NCBI GenBank assembly: GCA_024642065.1
Contig: JAHEBW010000028.1
Span: 1-34,984 of the forward strand
Length of the DNA: 34,984 nt
Source of the DNA: Polynucleobacter sp.
Lineage (GTDB): Bacteria > Pseudomonadota > Gammaproteobacteria > Burkholderiales > Burkholderiaceae
Direction: 5' to 3'
A model generated the notes under the pieces. The model was not told the DNA's origin. It did no database searches and saw only the letters and a list, made by a program, of their open reading frames with translations. Position numbers and translations under genes: made by a program. Positions 8,106 through 16,400 of this stretch are shown here, piece after piece (the stretch's first letter is position 1; the number at the start of each line of letters is the position of its first letter).

Positions 8106-9089
8106 ATGGCAGTCTTTACACCCGTTACCCTTGATGAAGTGAATGCTTGGCTTTCTAAGAATTACCAGCTAGGTCTTGCAACACAAATTAAAGGTATCAG
8201 CTCTGGCATTGAAAACTCTAACTTTTTTCTAACAACAGAAAAAAATGGCGTAGTAACAGAATACGTATTAACTCTTTTTGAGCGTTTATCAAAAGAACAA
8301 CTGCCTTACTACCTAGAGTTAATGGAGCACTTGGCACTTAAGGGTATTACGGTTCCCGCCCCAGTTCGAGACAATCAAAAAAATATCCTAGGTTTCATTA
8401 ATGACAAACCAGCAACGATTGTTTCAAGACTGGCTGGCGTTTCAAGATTGAGTCCTGAGTTAGAGCACTGTGAGGCCGTAGGTCAAATGCTTGCAAAAAT
8501 GCATTTAGCTGGCCAAGACTTTTCTTTATCTCAAGAAAATTTAAGAAGCCTGGGTTGGTGGAAAGACACAATCCCTCAAGTACATCAGCACTTAACAGCC
8601 CAACAAAAAGCTTTAATTGATGATGAGCTTGCTGCGCAAATCACATTCTTTAACAGCGCCGATTACAAGAAGTTACCATCAGGCCCAAGCCATTGTGATT
8701 TATTTAGAGATAACGTTTTGTTTGATCCATCATCAGGCAAGGACAAACTAGGCGGATTTTTCGACTTTTACTTTGCAGGCAACGATAAGTGGTTATTTGA
8801 TTTAGCCGTGACAGTCAATGACTGGTGTATTGATCTTCCTACAGGAGAAATTGATCCTGTGAGATACGCGGGCCTTTTAAAGCAATATCAAACTGTCAGA
8901 CCACTAACGCCTGAAGAGCTTGCATCATGGCCCATGATGCTTAGAGCCGCAGCTCTAAGATTCTGGGTCTCACGTCTATGGGACTTCTTCTTACCCCGTG
9001 AAGCAGAGATGCTGACTCCACATGACCCTACTCACTTTGAGAGAATTTTGACGCAACGCCGCCAAAATATTCCTTTAGTGAATAATTAA
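8106..9089 (+). CDS. thrB: Homoserine kinase (ThrB2/APH-fold type)
   Basis: Phosphorylates homoserine to O-phosphohomoserine in threonine synthesis. It belongs to the aminoglycoside-phosphotransferase-fold class used by pseudomonads and betaproteobacteria, not the GHMP-fold class of E. coli. At 327 aa it is normal length. The catalytic loop is SHCDLFRDNVLFD (H196, D198, N203), followed by the metal-binding GGFFDFYFAG with D220. The N-lobe begins MAVFTPVTLDEVNAWL, typical of this family. The ATG lies 6 bases after the DUF2782 stop without a clear Shine-Dalgarno, so it is probably reached by coupling. The membrane protein gene follows 26 bases later. Confidence 0.95.
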   Translation: MAVFTPVTLDEVNAWLSKNYQLGLATQIKGISSGIENSNFFLTTEKNGVVTEYVLTLFERLSKEQLPYYLELMEHLALKGITVPAPVRDNQKNILGFINDKPATIVSRLAGVSRLSPELEHCEAVGQMLAKMHLAGQDFSLSQENLRSLGWWKDTIPQVHQHLTAQQKALIDDELAAQITFFNSADYKKLPSGPSHCDLFRDNVLFDPSSGKDKLGGFFDFYFAGNDKWLFDLAVTVNDWCIDLPTGEIDPVRYAGLLKQYQTVRPLTPEELASWPMMLRAAALRFWVSRLWDFFLPREAEMLTPHDPTHFERILTQRRQNIPLVNN

Positions 9090-9115
9090 CCCAAGAAATC
9101 AACTCAAGAACTCCT

Positions 9116-9904
9116 ATGCAACTGAATCAAACTAAAGCTGGTGATGGTTATTTATGGATTCGACAAGGTCTTTGGTTATTTAAAAAGAATCCCCTCGCAT
9201 TTTTAATGTTGGTTTTCCTATACATCTTTATCGCGCAATTCGCGATTTTGATTCCGGTATTTGGTGTTTTTATCGTTTTAGTTTTAACCCCTGCACTAAC
9301 AGTTGGATTTATGACTGCTTGCCAAATGGTGATCCGTGGCGAGCGTGTTCTTCCTACAGTGTATTTAATTGGCTTTAAACAGTTTGGCGCCCTGATCAGA
9401 AAGAACCTCCTAGTTCTCGGAACTATCTATGCATTCTTGGTACTGATTTTGAGTTTGATAGCTAGTGCCTTTATTGATTTTCAGCAATTAATTCCAATTC
9501 TTACTGAGCAAAATCCTCCAACAATCAGAGAAATGAAAGAGCTTTACACAGGTCTTGGTGTTGGCGTATTGCTCTATATTCCTGTAGCAATGGTGATGTG
9601 GTTTGCTCCAGTACTTATCGCATGGGAAAAGATGTCTGTAGCTCAAGCTTTGTTTTCTAGCTGGATTGCTTGCTGGACAAATCGCGGCGCATTTATTTTT
9701 TATTTACTGATTTGGGCAGCCTTCATTGTGGCTGTGCCATTTTTTATTGAGGCGTTTTTAGATGGTATTGGTTTAAGAGCTGCCATTCCATTCATCATTC
9801 CGCCGTACTCTATGGCAGCCTTAACAGTAATGTATTGCTCTTTCTTTGCCACCTGGAAAGCCTGCTTCACCAAAGAGGAATTGACCGAGGGAGTGGCTGA
9901 GTAA
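9116..9904 (+). CDS. BPSS1780-family integral membrane protein, function unknown
   Basis: A 262-aa inner-membrane protein with about six hydrophobic helices. The N-terminal cytoplasmic stretch (KAGDGYLWIRQGLWLFKKNPLAFL) and the following hairpin (LTPALTVGFMTACQMVIRGE) are what I recognise as the BPSS1780 family of betaproteobacteria. No catalytic motif is visible. It closes the DUF2782-thrB unit, 26 bases after thrB, and is followed by a strong terminator. There is no basis for assigning a role beyond its membrane location; position next to thrB does not imply homoserine transport. Confidence 0.8.
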   Translation: MQLNQTKAGDGYLWIRQGLWLFKKNPLAFLMLVFLYIFIAQFAILIPVFGVFIVLVLTPALTVGFMTACQMVIRGERVLPTVYLIGFKQFGALIRKNLLVLGTIYAFLVLILSLIASAFIDFQQLIPILTEQNPPTIREMKELYTGLGVGVLLYIPVAMVMWFAPVLIAWEKMSVAQALFSSWIACWTNRGAFIFYLLIWAAFIVAVPFFIEAFLDGIGLRAAIPFIIPPYSMAALTVMYCSFFATWKACFTKEELTEGVAE

Positions 9905-9942
9905 TTGCCTGAGTGATGAGCGGATTATTAAGTTAATAAATC

Positions 9943-9968
9943 AAATGGGGGCTTAAGCCCCCATTTTT
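9943..9968. terminator. Bidirectional intrinsic terminator between the BPSS1780-type gene and uvrD
   Basis: A perfect palindrome GGGGGCTTAAGCCCCC (9947-9962) flanked by AAAT/ATTTTT forms a GC-rich stem with a T-run on the plus strand and ATTTGA on the minus strand. It separates two convergent genes. Confidence 0.9.
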
Positions 9969-10002
9969 ATTTCTATCTGATGCTTTGATAATTGGTCGCT
10001 AA

Positions 10003-12303
10003 TTAATCAATTGCAGTTAACTTAGCAATCGCTAATTGCAACCACTTAGGTCCATGGCGATTAAAGTTGACGTGTGCTTTAGCTTCTGCAGCACTTCCTT
10101 CAATCGCTAATATGCGACCCTCACCAAACTTGGTGTGGAACACACTTTGACCTACTCTAAAGCCGTGACCATTATCTTTACGCGGCATGCTGCTAATTGG
10201 AGCAGCAATAGCGCTAGGCGTTGAGCGTGGCACTGTTGCTGCACGACCACCCCAATCACTTCCCTCAGACCAAGACGGCATTCTGCTCGTAGTTGTAGAG
10301 CTGCCCCAACGCGCATCTTTATTTTTAGGGGTGAGGTGCTTAAGAGATTCAGCAGGTAATTCATCTAAGAATCTAGATGGTAAGTTGTAGCGCACCTGCC
10401 CGTGTAAGAGTCTTGATTGCGTATGTGACAAAAATAACTTTTCTTTAGCTCTTGTAATCGCGACATACATTAAGCGACGCTCTTCTTCGAGACCATCATC
10501 TTCATTCACACTATTCTCGTGCGGGAACAAACCCTCTTCCAAGCCAGTAATAAAGACATTGGTAAATTCCAAACCTTTAGCAGCATGCACCGTCATTAAC
10601 TGAACCGCATCTTGGCCAGCTTGCGCCTGGTTGTCACCCGCTTCCAATGATGCATGCGCCAAGAATCCAGCCAATGGCGACATCTCAACCACCACCTCAG
10701 TTTCTGATGTGCCAGCAGCTGTATTTTGAGGAATACCTTCTTCTGCAATAAATGCAGTCGCAGCGTTCACCAATTCTTGTAAGTTCTCTACACGATCTTG
10801 GCCTTCACGCTCTGCCAAATAGTGTTGAATCAGACCACTGTTCTGAATAACGTAATCAACAGTTTCTGGCAATGTGTAATGACGCGTTGCATCTCTCATG
10901 TGATCAATCAATCGCACAAATGCTGAAATCGATGATCCAGCCTTACCTTCTAGATAAGGAGCTGCTGCGTAGAAAGAGCAATTATTTAATTTCGCACTGT
11001 CTTGAAGAGTTTCGATACTTTTGGCGCCTATGCCTCTCGTTGGGAAATTAACCACGCGAGAGAATGAGGTGTCATCGTTAGGGTTCTCAAGCAAACGTAA
11101 GTAAGCTAAGGCATGCTTAATCTCAGCACGCTCGAAGAATCGCAAACCACCATAAACACGGTAAGGAATGCCAGCAGAAAATAAACCATGCTCGATGATT
11201 CGTGATTGCGCATTACTACGGTAAAGAATTGCTACTTCACTACGAGTGCCCCCGGTATTAATAATGCTCTTGATCTCATCAACGATCCAAGCAGCTTCAG
11301 TGCCGTCTGTTGCAGCCTCATAAACTCTGACGGGTTCACCGTGGCCTGCATCTGTTCTTAAGTTTTTACCAAGACGCTCTGTGTTGTTAGCAATTAAATG
11401 ATTGGCTGCATCTAGGATATGTCCGAACGAACGATAGTTTTGCTCAAGCTTAACCAAGTGCGGTTTGAAATGACGCTCAAATAAACGCATGTTCTCCACA
11501 TCCGCACCACGGAATGCATAAATACTTTGGTCATCATCACCCACTGCAAATACAGAACTTGGATTAGATGAACCGTAACCCGAGATCAGCTTCAGCCATG
11601 CATATTGCAAGGCGTTGGTATCTTGGAACTCATCCACCAAAATATGACGGAAACGCTCTTGATAATGCTCACGAATCGGTTGATTGTGTTTTAACAACTC
11701 ATAACTGCGCAGTAGCAATTCAGCGAAGTCCACGACGCCTTCACGCTGACATTGCTCTTCATAAGCTTGATAGAGCTCGACCATCGTATTTTGAAATGAA
11801 TCACCGCGATCCATATCTTTGGCACGCATCCCTTTTTCTTTGGCGTGTGCAATGAAATATTGCAGTTGCTTAGGCGGGTATTTTTCATCATCGATCTTGA
11901 GCGACTTCAAAAGTCTTTTGATCGCTGATAACTGATCTTGAGTATCTAAGATCTGGAAAGTTGAAGGTAAGCCAGCATCTTTATGATGGGCTCTTAATAA
12001 TCGATTACAAAGGCCGTGGAAGGTGCCAACCCACATACCCCTGGTATTGATCGGCATCATCACAGAAAGACGCGTCAACATCTCTTTGGCGGCCTTATTT
12101 GTGAAGGTAACCGCCAAAATACCTACTGGGGAAGCTTGAGAAGTTTGGATTAACCAAGCAATACGGGTAGTCAATACTTTGGTCTTGCCGCTACCAGCTC
12201 CAGCTAAGATCATTGCTGACTGGGCGTTTCCAGCCTCATTGACTGGCGGCAAAGTCACCGCTTCAAGCTGTTCTGGATTGAGATTATTAAGAATATTCGT
12301 CAC
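10003..12303 (-). CDS. uvrD: UvrD/PcrA-type superfamily 1 DNA helicase
   Basis: A 3'-5' helicase used in nucleotide-excision and mismatch repair. The 766-aa protein shows all SF1A motifs in order: LNPEQLEAV (Q motif), AGAGSGKT (residues 34-41), DEFQDTN, VGDDDQSIYAFRGA, TVHAAKGLEF and RLMYVAITRA. The C-terminus holds the Tudor-like tail (RVGQSVFHTKFGEGRILAIEG). I take the GTG at 12303 as start: AAAGG lies 5 bases upstream, and the homology begins at LNNLNPEQ. The frame remains open to 12504, but that stretch is antisense to valS and not protein-like. It diverges from valS, with 40 bases between start codons. The C-terminal linker before the tail is low complexity (Ser/Thr-rich). Confidence 0.95.
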   Translation of the reverse strand: MTNILNNLNPEQLEAVTLPPVNEAGNAQSAMILAGAGSGKTKVLTTRIAWLIQTSQASPVGILAVTFTNKAAKEMLTRLSVMMPINTRGMWVGTFHGLCNRLLRAHHKDAGLPSTFQILDTQDQLSAIKRLLKSLKIDDEKYPPKQLQYFIAHAKEKGMRAKDMDRGDSFQNTMVELYQAYEEQCQREGVVDFAELLLRSYELLKHNQPIREHYQERFRHILVDEFQDTNALQYAWLKLISGYGSSNPSSVFAVGDDDQSIYAFRGADVENMRLFERHFKPHLVKLEQNYRSFGHILDAANHLIANNTERLGKNLRTDAGHGEPVRVYEAATDGTEAAWIVDEIKSIINTGGTRSEVAILYRSNAQSRIIEHGLFSAGIPYRVYGGLRFFERAEIKHALAYLRLLENPNDDTSFSRVVNFPTRGIGAKSIETLQDSAKLNNCSFYAAAPYLEGKAGSSISAFVRLIDHMRDATRHYTLPETVDYVIQNSGLIQHYLAEREGQDRVENLQELVNAATAFIAEEGIPQNTAAGTSETEVVVEMSPLAGFLAHASLEAGDNQAQAGQDAVQLMTVHAAKGLEFTNVFITGLEEGLFPHENSVNEDDGLEEERRLMYVAITRAKEKLFLSHTQSRLLHGQVRYNLPSRFLDELPAESLKHLTPKNKDARWGSSTTTSRMPSWSEGSDWGGRAATVPRSTPSAIAAPISSMPRKDNGHGFRVGQSVFHTKFGEGRILAIEGSAAEAKAHVNFNRHGPKWLQLAIAKLTAID

Positions 12304-12326
12304 ATGTGCCTTTAGGTTCAACAAAA

Positions 12327-12336
12327 AATTATAATT
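12327..12336. promoter_or_regulatory. Palindromic bidirectional -10 element between uvrD and valS
   Basis: AATTATAATT is its own reverse complement and contains TATAAT on both strands (plus 12330-12335; minus is the complement of 12328-12333). It is the only -10-like site in the 40-base gap. The plus copy ends 8 bases before the valS ATG; the minus copy ends 24 bases before the uvrD GTG, leaving room for its AAAGG ribosome site. The -35 regions are weak on both sides. Confidence 0.5.
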
Positions 12337-12343
12337 CGGGCTT

Positions 12344-15205
12344 ATGTCTAAAAATCTTTCTGATCTCGCTAAATCTTTCGAACCTGCCCAAATCGAGGCC
12401 CAATGGGGTCCTGAATGGGAAAAAAGGGGTATTGCCACCGCCACTTTGGACGATAAAAAGGATAGTTTTTGCATCCAACTACCCCCGCCCAACGTCACCG
12501 GCACCCTTCATATGGGTCACGCCTTCAATCAAACCATCATGGATGGACTGGCCAGACATGCTCGTATGAGCGGTCAAAACACCCTATGGGTTCCTGGCAC
12601 TGATCACGCAGGTATCGCCACTCAGATCGTGGTGGAAAGACAATTAGACGCTCAAAAGGTCTCTAGACACGATTTGGGCCGCGAAAAGTTCTTGGAGAAG
12701 GTCTGGGCATGGAAAGAGCAATCAGGCTCAACCATCACCCGCCAAATCCGTCGCTTAGGTGCCTCGATTGACTGGAGCCGCGAATACTTCACGATGGACG
12801 AGAAGATGTCCAAGGCTGTTGTCGAGGTCTTTGTGAGTCTTTATGAGCAAGGCTTGATCTACAGAGGTAAGCGTTTAGTTAACTGGGACCCTGTTTTAGG
12901 TACTGCCGTTTCTGACTTGGAAGTAGAGAGCGAAGAAGAACAAGGGTCTATGTGGCATATCCGCTACCCGCTTTCTAATGGTTCAGGTCATCTTACTGTT
13001 GCGACTACCCGTCCAGAAACTATGTTGGGTGACGTTGCCGTGATGGTTCATCCAGAAGACGAACGCTACAAGCATTTAATTGGGCAAACAGTTAATTTGC
13101 CGCTGTCAGATAGACAGATCCCTATCATCGCTGATGACTATGTAGATAAAGAATTTGGTACTGGCGTTGTTAAGGTCACTCCAGCCCATGACTTCAATGA
13201 CTACGCAGTTGGTTTGCGTCATCAATTAGAAATGATCAACATCCTGACGCTAGATGCCAAGATCAATGACCAAGCGCCACAAAAATACCAAGGCCTTGAT
13301 CGCTTTGAGGCGCGCAAATTGATCGTTGCTGATCTTGAAGGTTTGGGTTTATTAGAAAAAGTTCAGCCACACACTTTGATGGTGCCTCGTGGCGATCGCA
13401 CCAAGTCTGTTATTGAGCCAATGCTCACAGATCAGTGGTTTGTGGCGATGTCTAAACCAACAGAGCACAACCAATATCGCCCAGGTAAGTCGATTGCAGA
13501 GGCTGCATTAGATGCCGTGAAATGTGGTGATGTGAAATTTGTTCCAGAAAACTGGACTACAACCTATAACCAATGGCTTGAAGGTATCCAAGACTGGTGT
13601 ATCTCACGCCAACTTTGGTGGGGCCATCAAATCCCTGCGTGGTATCAAGAAGACGGCAAGATTGTTGTGGCGCGCACAGAAGCTGAAGCTACTGAAAAAG
13701 CTAAAGCCAATGGCTACACAGGAACACTCCGTCGTGATGATGATGTGTTGGACACATGGTTCAGCTCCGCATTAGTGCCATTCTCATCATTAGGCTGGCC
13801 TGAGAAAACTCCAGAATTAGCTCACTTCTTACCTTCATCTGCATTGGTAACTGGTTTTGACATTATTTTCTTCTGGGTAGCTCGCATGGTCATGATGACC
13901 TGCCACTTCACAGGCAAGATTCCATTCAAGACTGTTTATGTTCACGGTTTAGTGCGTGATGCTGAAGGTCAGAAGATGAGTAAATCCAAAGGCAACACTT
14001 TGGATCCAATCGATTTGATTGATGGTATCGATCTTGAAACTCTCTTAGCCAAACGAACAACGGGCTTAATGAATCCTAAGCAAGCTGAGAGCATTACCAA
14101 GAAGACCAAAAAAGAATATCCAGATGGCATCCCTGCATTTGGAACAGATGCGTTGCGATTTACCTTTGCTTCAATGGCTACATTAGGTCGCAGCATCAAC
14201 TTTGATCAAAAGCGCTGCGAAGGTTACAGAAACTTCTGTAACAAGTTGTGGAACGCCACTCGCTTTGTACTTATGAATTGTCCAGGCTCTGCAGAAGAGA
14301 ACGGCATTGGAGAATGTACTAGCGATTGCGGTCCAAATGGTTACTTAGATTTTTCACCGGCTGATCGCTGGATCGTTTCTTTACTGCAAAGAGTTGAAGC
14401 TGATATTGATAAAGGCTTCAAAGATTATCGTTTTGACAATATCTCCACATCTATTTATCAGTTTGTATGGGATGAATATTGTGACTGGTACTTAGAGCTT
14501 GCAAAAGTTCAATTACAAAACGGCACACCAGCTCAACAAAGAGCAACACGCCGCACCTTGTTAAGAGTATTGGAAACTATTTTGCGTTTAGCGCATCCGG
14601 TCATTCCATTTATCACTGAGGAGCTATGGCAAATCGTAGCTCCGATCTCAGGCAAGTCATTAGAGGCTCAAGAAAAGCAAACCATCGCTCTTCAAGCTTA
14701 CCCAGTGGCACAAATGCAAAAGATTGATGAACAAAGTGAAGCTTGGGTAGCTGAGATCAAAGCGCTTGTCGATGCTTGCCGCAATCTTCGTGGTGAGATG
14801 CAAATTTCTCCAGCCCAACGTGTACCTTTGTATATCTCAGGCAATGCCGCTTACCTCAAAGTAGCCGCACCTTATATTCAAGCACTAGCAAAACTTTCAG
14901 AAGTGAAAATTTATGAAGATGAAGCTCAACTTGAAGCCGATGGTGCCGGTGCTCCAGTAGCCATTGTTGGCAATACAAAGATTTTGCTCAAAGTAGAAAT
15001 CGATGTGGCCGCAGAGAAGTTGCGCCTAGGTAAAGAGATAGATCGCATCAACGCTGAAATTGCCAAAGCCAATTCAAAACTCAATAATGAAAGCTTTGTG
15101 GCCAGAGCACCCGAGGCGGTAGTAGTTCAAGAGAAGCAACGACTTGCTGAATTTGAATCACTTGTTGAGAAACTTAAAACCCAATTAAATCGTTTACCAT
15201 CTTAA
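12344..15205 (+). CDS. valS: Valyl-tRNA synthetase
   Basis: Class I synthetase that charges tRNA-Val and edits Thr-tRNA-Val. The 953-aa protein is close to the E. coli length. The HIGH signature appears as HMGH (residues 56-59, in [13 protein letters not shown]) and KMSKS at about 544-548. The CP1 editing domain lies between, with [10 protein letters not shown]. An anticodon-binding helical domain follows, then a C-terminal coiled-coil arm (about 885-953, rich in K/E/L). The ATG at 12344 has no Shine-Dalgarno and a TATAAT ending 8 bases ahead. galU begins one base after the valS stop, so the two are read as a unit. Confidence 0.97.
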   Translation: MSKNLSDLAKSFEPAQIEAQWGPEWEKRGIATATLDDKKDSFCIQLPPPNVTGTLHMGHAFNQTIMDGLARHARMSGQNTLWVPGTDHAGIATQIVVERQLDAQKVSRHDLGREKFLEKVWAWKEQSGSTITRQIRRLGASIDWSREYFTMDEKMSKAVVEVFVSLYEQGLIYRGKRLVNWDPVLGTAVSDLEVESEEEQGSMWHIRYPLSNGSGHLTVATTRPETMLGDVAVMVHPEDERYKHLIGQTVNLPLSDRQIPIIADDYVDKEFGTGVVKVTPAHDFNDYAVGLRHQLEMINILTLDAKINDQAPQKYQGLDRFEARKLIVADLEGLGLLEKVQPHTLMVPRGDRTKSVIEPMLTDQWFVAMSKPTEHNQYRPGKSIAEAALDAVKCGDVKFVPENWTTTYNQWLEGIQDWCISRQLWWGHQIPAWYQEDGKIVVARTEAEATEKAKANGYTGTLRRDDDVLDTWFSSALVPFSSLGWPEKTPELAHFLPSSALVTGFDIIFFWVARMVMMTCHFTGKIPFKTVYVHGLVRDAEGQKMSKSKGNTLDPIDLIDGIDLETLLAKRTTGLMNPKQAESITKKTKKEYPDGIPAFGTDALRFTFASMATLGRSINFDQKRCEGYRNFCNKLWNATRFVLMNCPGSAEENGIGECTSDCGPNGYLDFSPADRWIVSLLQRVEADIDKGFKDYRFDNISTSIYQFVWDEYCDWYLELAKVQLQNGTPAQQRATRRTLLRVLETILRLAHPVIPFITEELWQIVAPISGKSLEAQEKQTIALQAYPVAQMQKIDEQSEAWVAEIKALVDACRNLRGEMQISPAQRVPLYISGNAAYLKVAAPYIQALAKLSEVKIYEDEAQLEADGAGAPVAIVGNTKILLKVEIDVAAEKLRLGKEIDRINAEIAKANSKLNNESFVARAPEAVVVQEKQRLAEFESLVEKLKTQLNRLPS

Positions 15206-15206
15206 T

Positions 15207-16076
15207 ATGACCAAACCAATCACCAAAGCAGTATTCCCTGTAGCAGGCCTTGGCACTCGCTTCTTGCCTGCAACCAAAGCCAGTCCTAAAGAGATGTTGA
15301 ACGTAGTGGATAAACCATTAATTCAATACGCTGTGGAAGAAGCCATGGCTGCCGGTATTACAGAAATGATTTTTGTTACTGGTCGCAGTAAACGTGCGAT
15401 TGAAGATCACTTTGATAAAGCTTATGAATTAGAAGCTGAATTAGAAGCCAAGAACAAACATGAATTACTTCAATTGGTTCGCAGCATTAAACCAAGTCAT
15501 GTGGATTGCGTTTATGTTCGCCAGCCTGAAGCGCTTGGTTTAGGTCACGCAGTTCTTTGCGCTGAAAAGCTAATCAGAGATGAAGCTTTTGCCGTAATCT
15601 TGGCTGACGACCTTTTGGATAGCCCTGTGCCTGTTATGAAACAGATGGTTGATAAATACCAACACTATCGCAGTTCCATCCTAGGTGTTGAGAAAATCGA
15701 ACCAGAACAAAGTAAATCCTACGGCGTGATTGATGGCAAAGCTTTTGAAGATCGCATTTACAAATTAAATGGCATCGTAGAGAAACCAGAACCATCAAAA
15801 GCCCCATCTAATATGGGTGTTGTAGGACGATACATTTTGTCATCAAGAATTTTTGATCACATTAGAAATATCAAACCTGGCGCTGGCGGCGAATTGCAAT
15901 TAACAGATGCTATTCAATCTTTATTGAGTCAAGAGCAAGTATTGGCTTATGAATACGAAGGCGTTCGCTATGACTGCGGCAGCAAATTAGGTTATTTGAA
16001 AGCAACTGTTGATTTTGCTTTGCGTCACCCAGAAGTTAAAGATGGGTTCAAAGAGTTCTTAAAAACACGTCAATAA
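15207..16076 (+). CDS. galU: UTP-glucose-1-phosphate uridylyltransferase
   Basis: Makes UDP-glucose from UTP and glucose-1-phosphate for cell-surface polysaccharides. The 289-aa protein begins with the nucleotide-binding signature VFPVAGLGTRFLPATKASPKEM (residues about 9-30). It continues with the GalU hallmarks VYVRQPEALGLGHAVLCA, ILADDLLDSP and GIVEKPEPSKAPSNMGVVGRYIL. Length is normal for bacterial GalU. It starts one base after the valS stop (TAA-T-ATG) with no Shine-Dalgarno of its own, so translation is likely coupled to valS. It is followed by a bidirectional terminator. GalF-type regulatory paralogues differ in the active site; none of those changes is evident here. Confidence 0.95.
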   Translation: MTKPITKAVFPVAGLGTRFLPATKASPKEMLNVVDKPLIQYAVEEAMAAGITEMIFVTGRSKRAIEDHFDKAYELEAELEAKNKHELLQLVRSIKPSHVDCVYVRQPEALGLGHAVLCAEKLIRDEAFAVILADDLLDSPVPVMKQMVDKYQHYRSSILGVEKIEPEQSKSYGVIDGKAFEDRIYKLNGIVEKPEPSKAPSNMGVVGRYILSSRIFDHIRNIKPGAGGELQLTDAIQSLLSQEQVLAYEYEGVRYDCGSKLGYLKATVDFALRHPEVKDGFKEFLKTRQ

Positions 16077-16118
16077 TCGCAAGGTTTTACTCTGAACTTT
16101 TAAGCTTGGAGTTACCAA

Positions 16119-16152
16119 TAAAAAAGCCTCAAATATTTGAGGCTTTTTTATT
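16119..16152. terminator. Bidirectional terminator between galU and the tusA-like gene
   Basis: The palindrome GCCTCAAATATTTGAGGC (16126-16143) is flanked by A6 on the left and T6-A-TTT on the right, giving a stem plus T-run in both directions between convergent genes. Confidence 0.9.
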
Positions 16153-16160
16153 TCGATGAA

Positions 16161-16400
16161 TTAGCGGCGCTTTAAATAAAACACAAAAGCATCACCCACT
16201 TTTTCTTGAGCAATTAACTCATTACCAGTGTGCTTAGCAAAGGTTGGAAAATCGGTTGATGAGCCACTATCCGTTGCAGTCACTTTTAATGTTTCACCAC
16301 TTTGCATTTCAGCCAAGGCTTTTTTGGCACGCAAAATAGGTAGAGGACAAGTTAAACCTGTCGCATCTACCTCTTTGTGGATTACCGTTGGCACTCTCAT
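16161..16400 (-). CDS. TusA/SirA-family sulfur carrier protein
   Basis: A 79-aa sulfur-carrier protein of the TusA/YedF/SirA family, which passes persulfide sulfur to acceptors such as the tRNA 2-thiouridine system or other thiol pathways. The signature cysteine motif is [13 protein letters not shown] (C18, P19, P21) and the C-terminal half has the family's [18 protein letters not shown] segment. The start is the ATG at 16400, overlapping the alaS TGA as ATGA; an upstream in-frame ATG at 16418 would lengthen the overlap. Translation is probably coupled to alaS. Which of the several TusA-like roles it serves cannot be decided; the other tus genes are absent here. Confidence 0.88.
   Translation of the reverse strand: MRVPTVIHKEVDATGLTCPLPILRAKKALAEMQSGETLKVTATDSGSSTDFPTFAKHTGNELIAQEKVGDAFVFYLKRR

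Noticed and set aside
12304..12504. In-frame upstream extension of the UvrD reading frame
   Set aside because: It runs antisense across the valS start and its translation has no family resemblance; the GTG at 12303 with AAAGG fits the known start of the protein.
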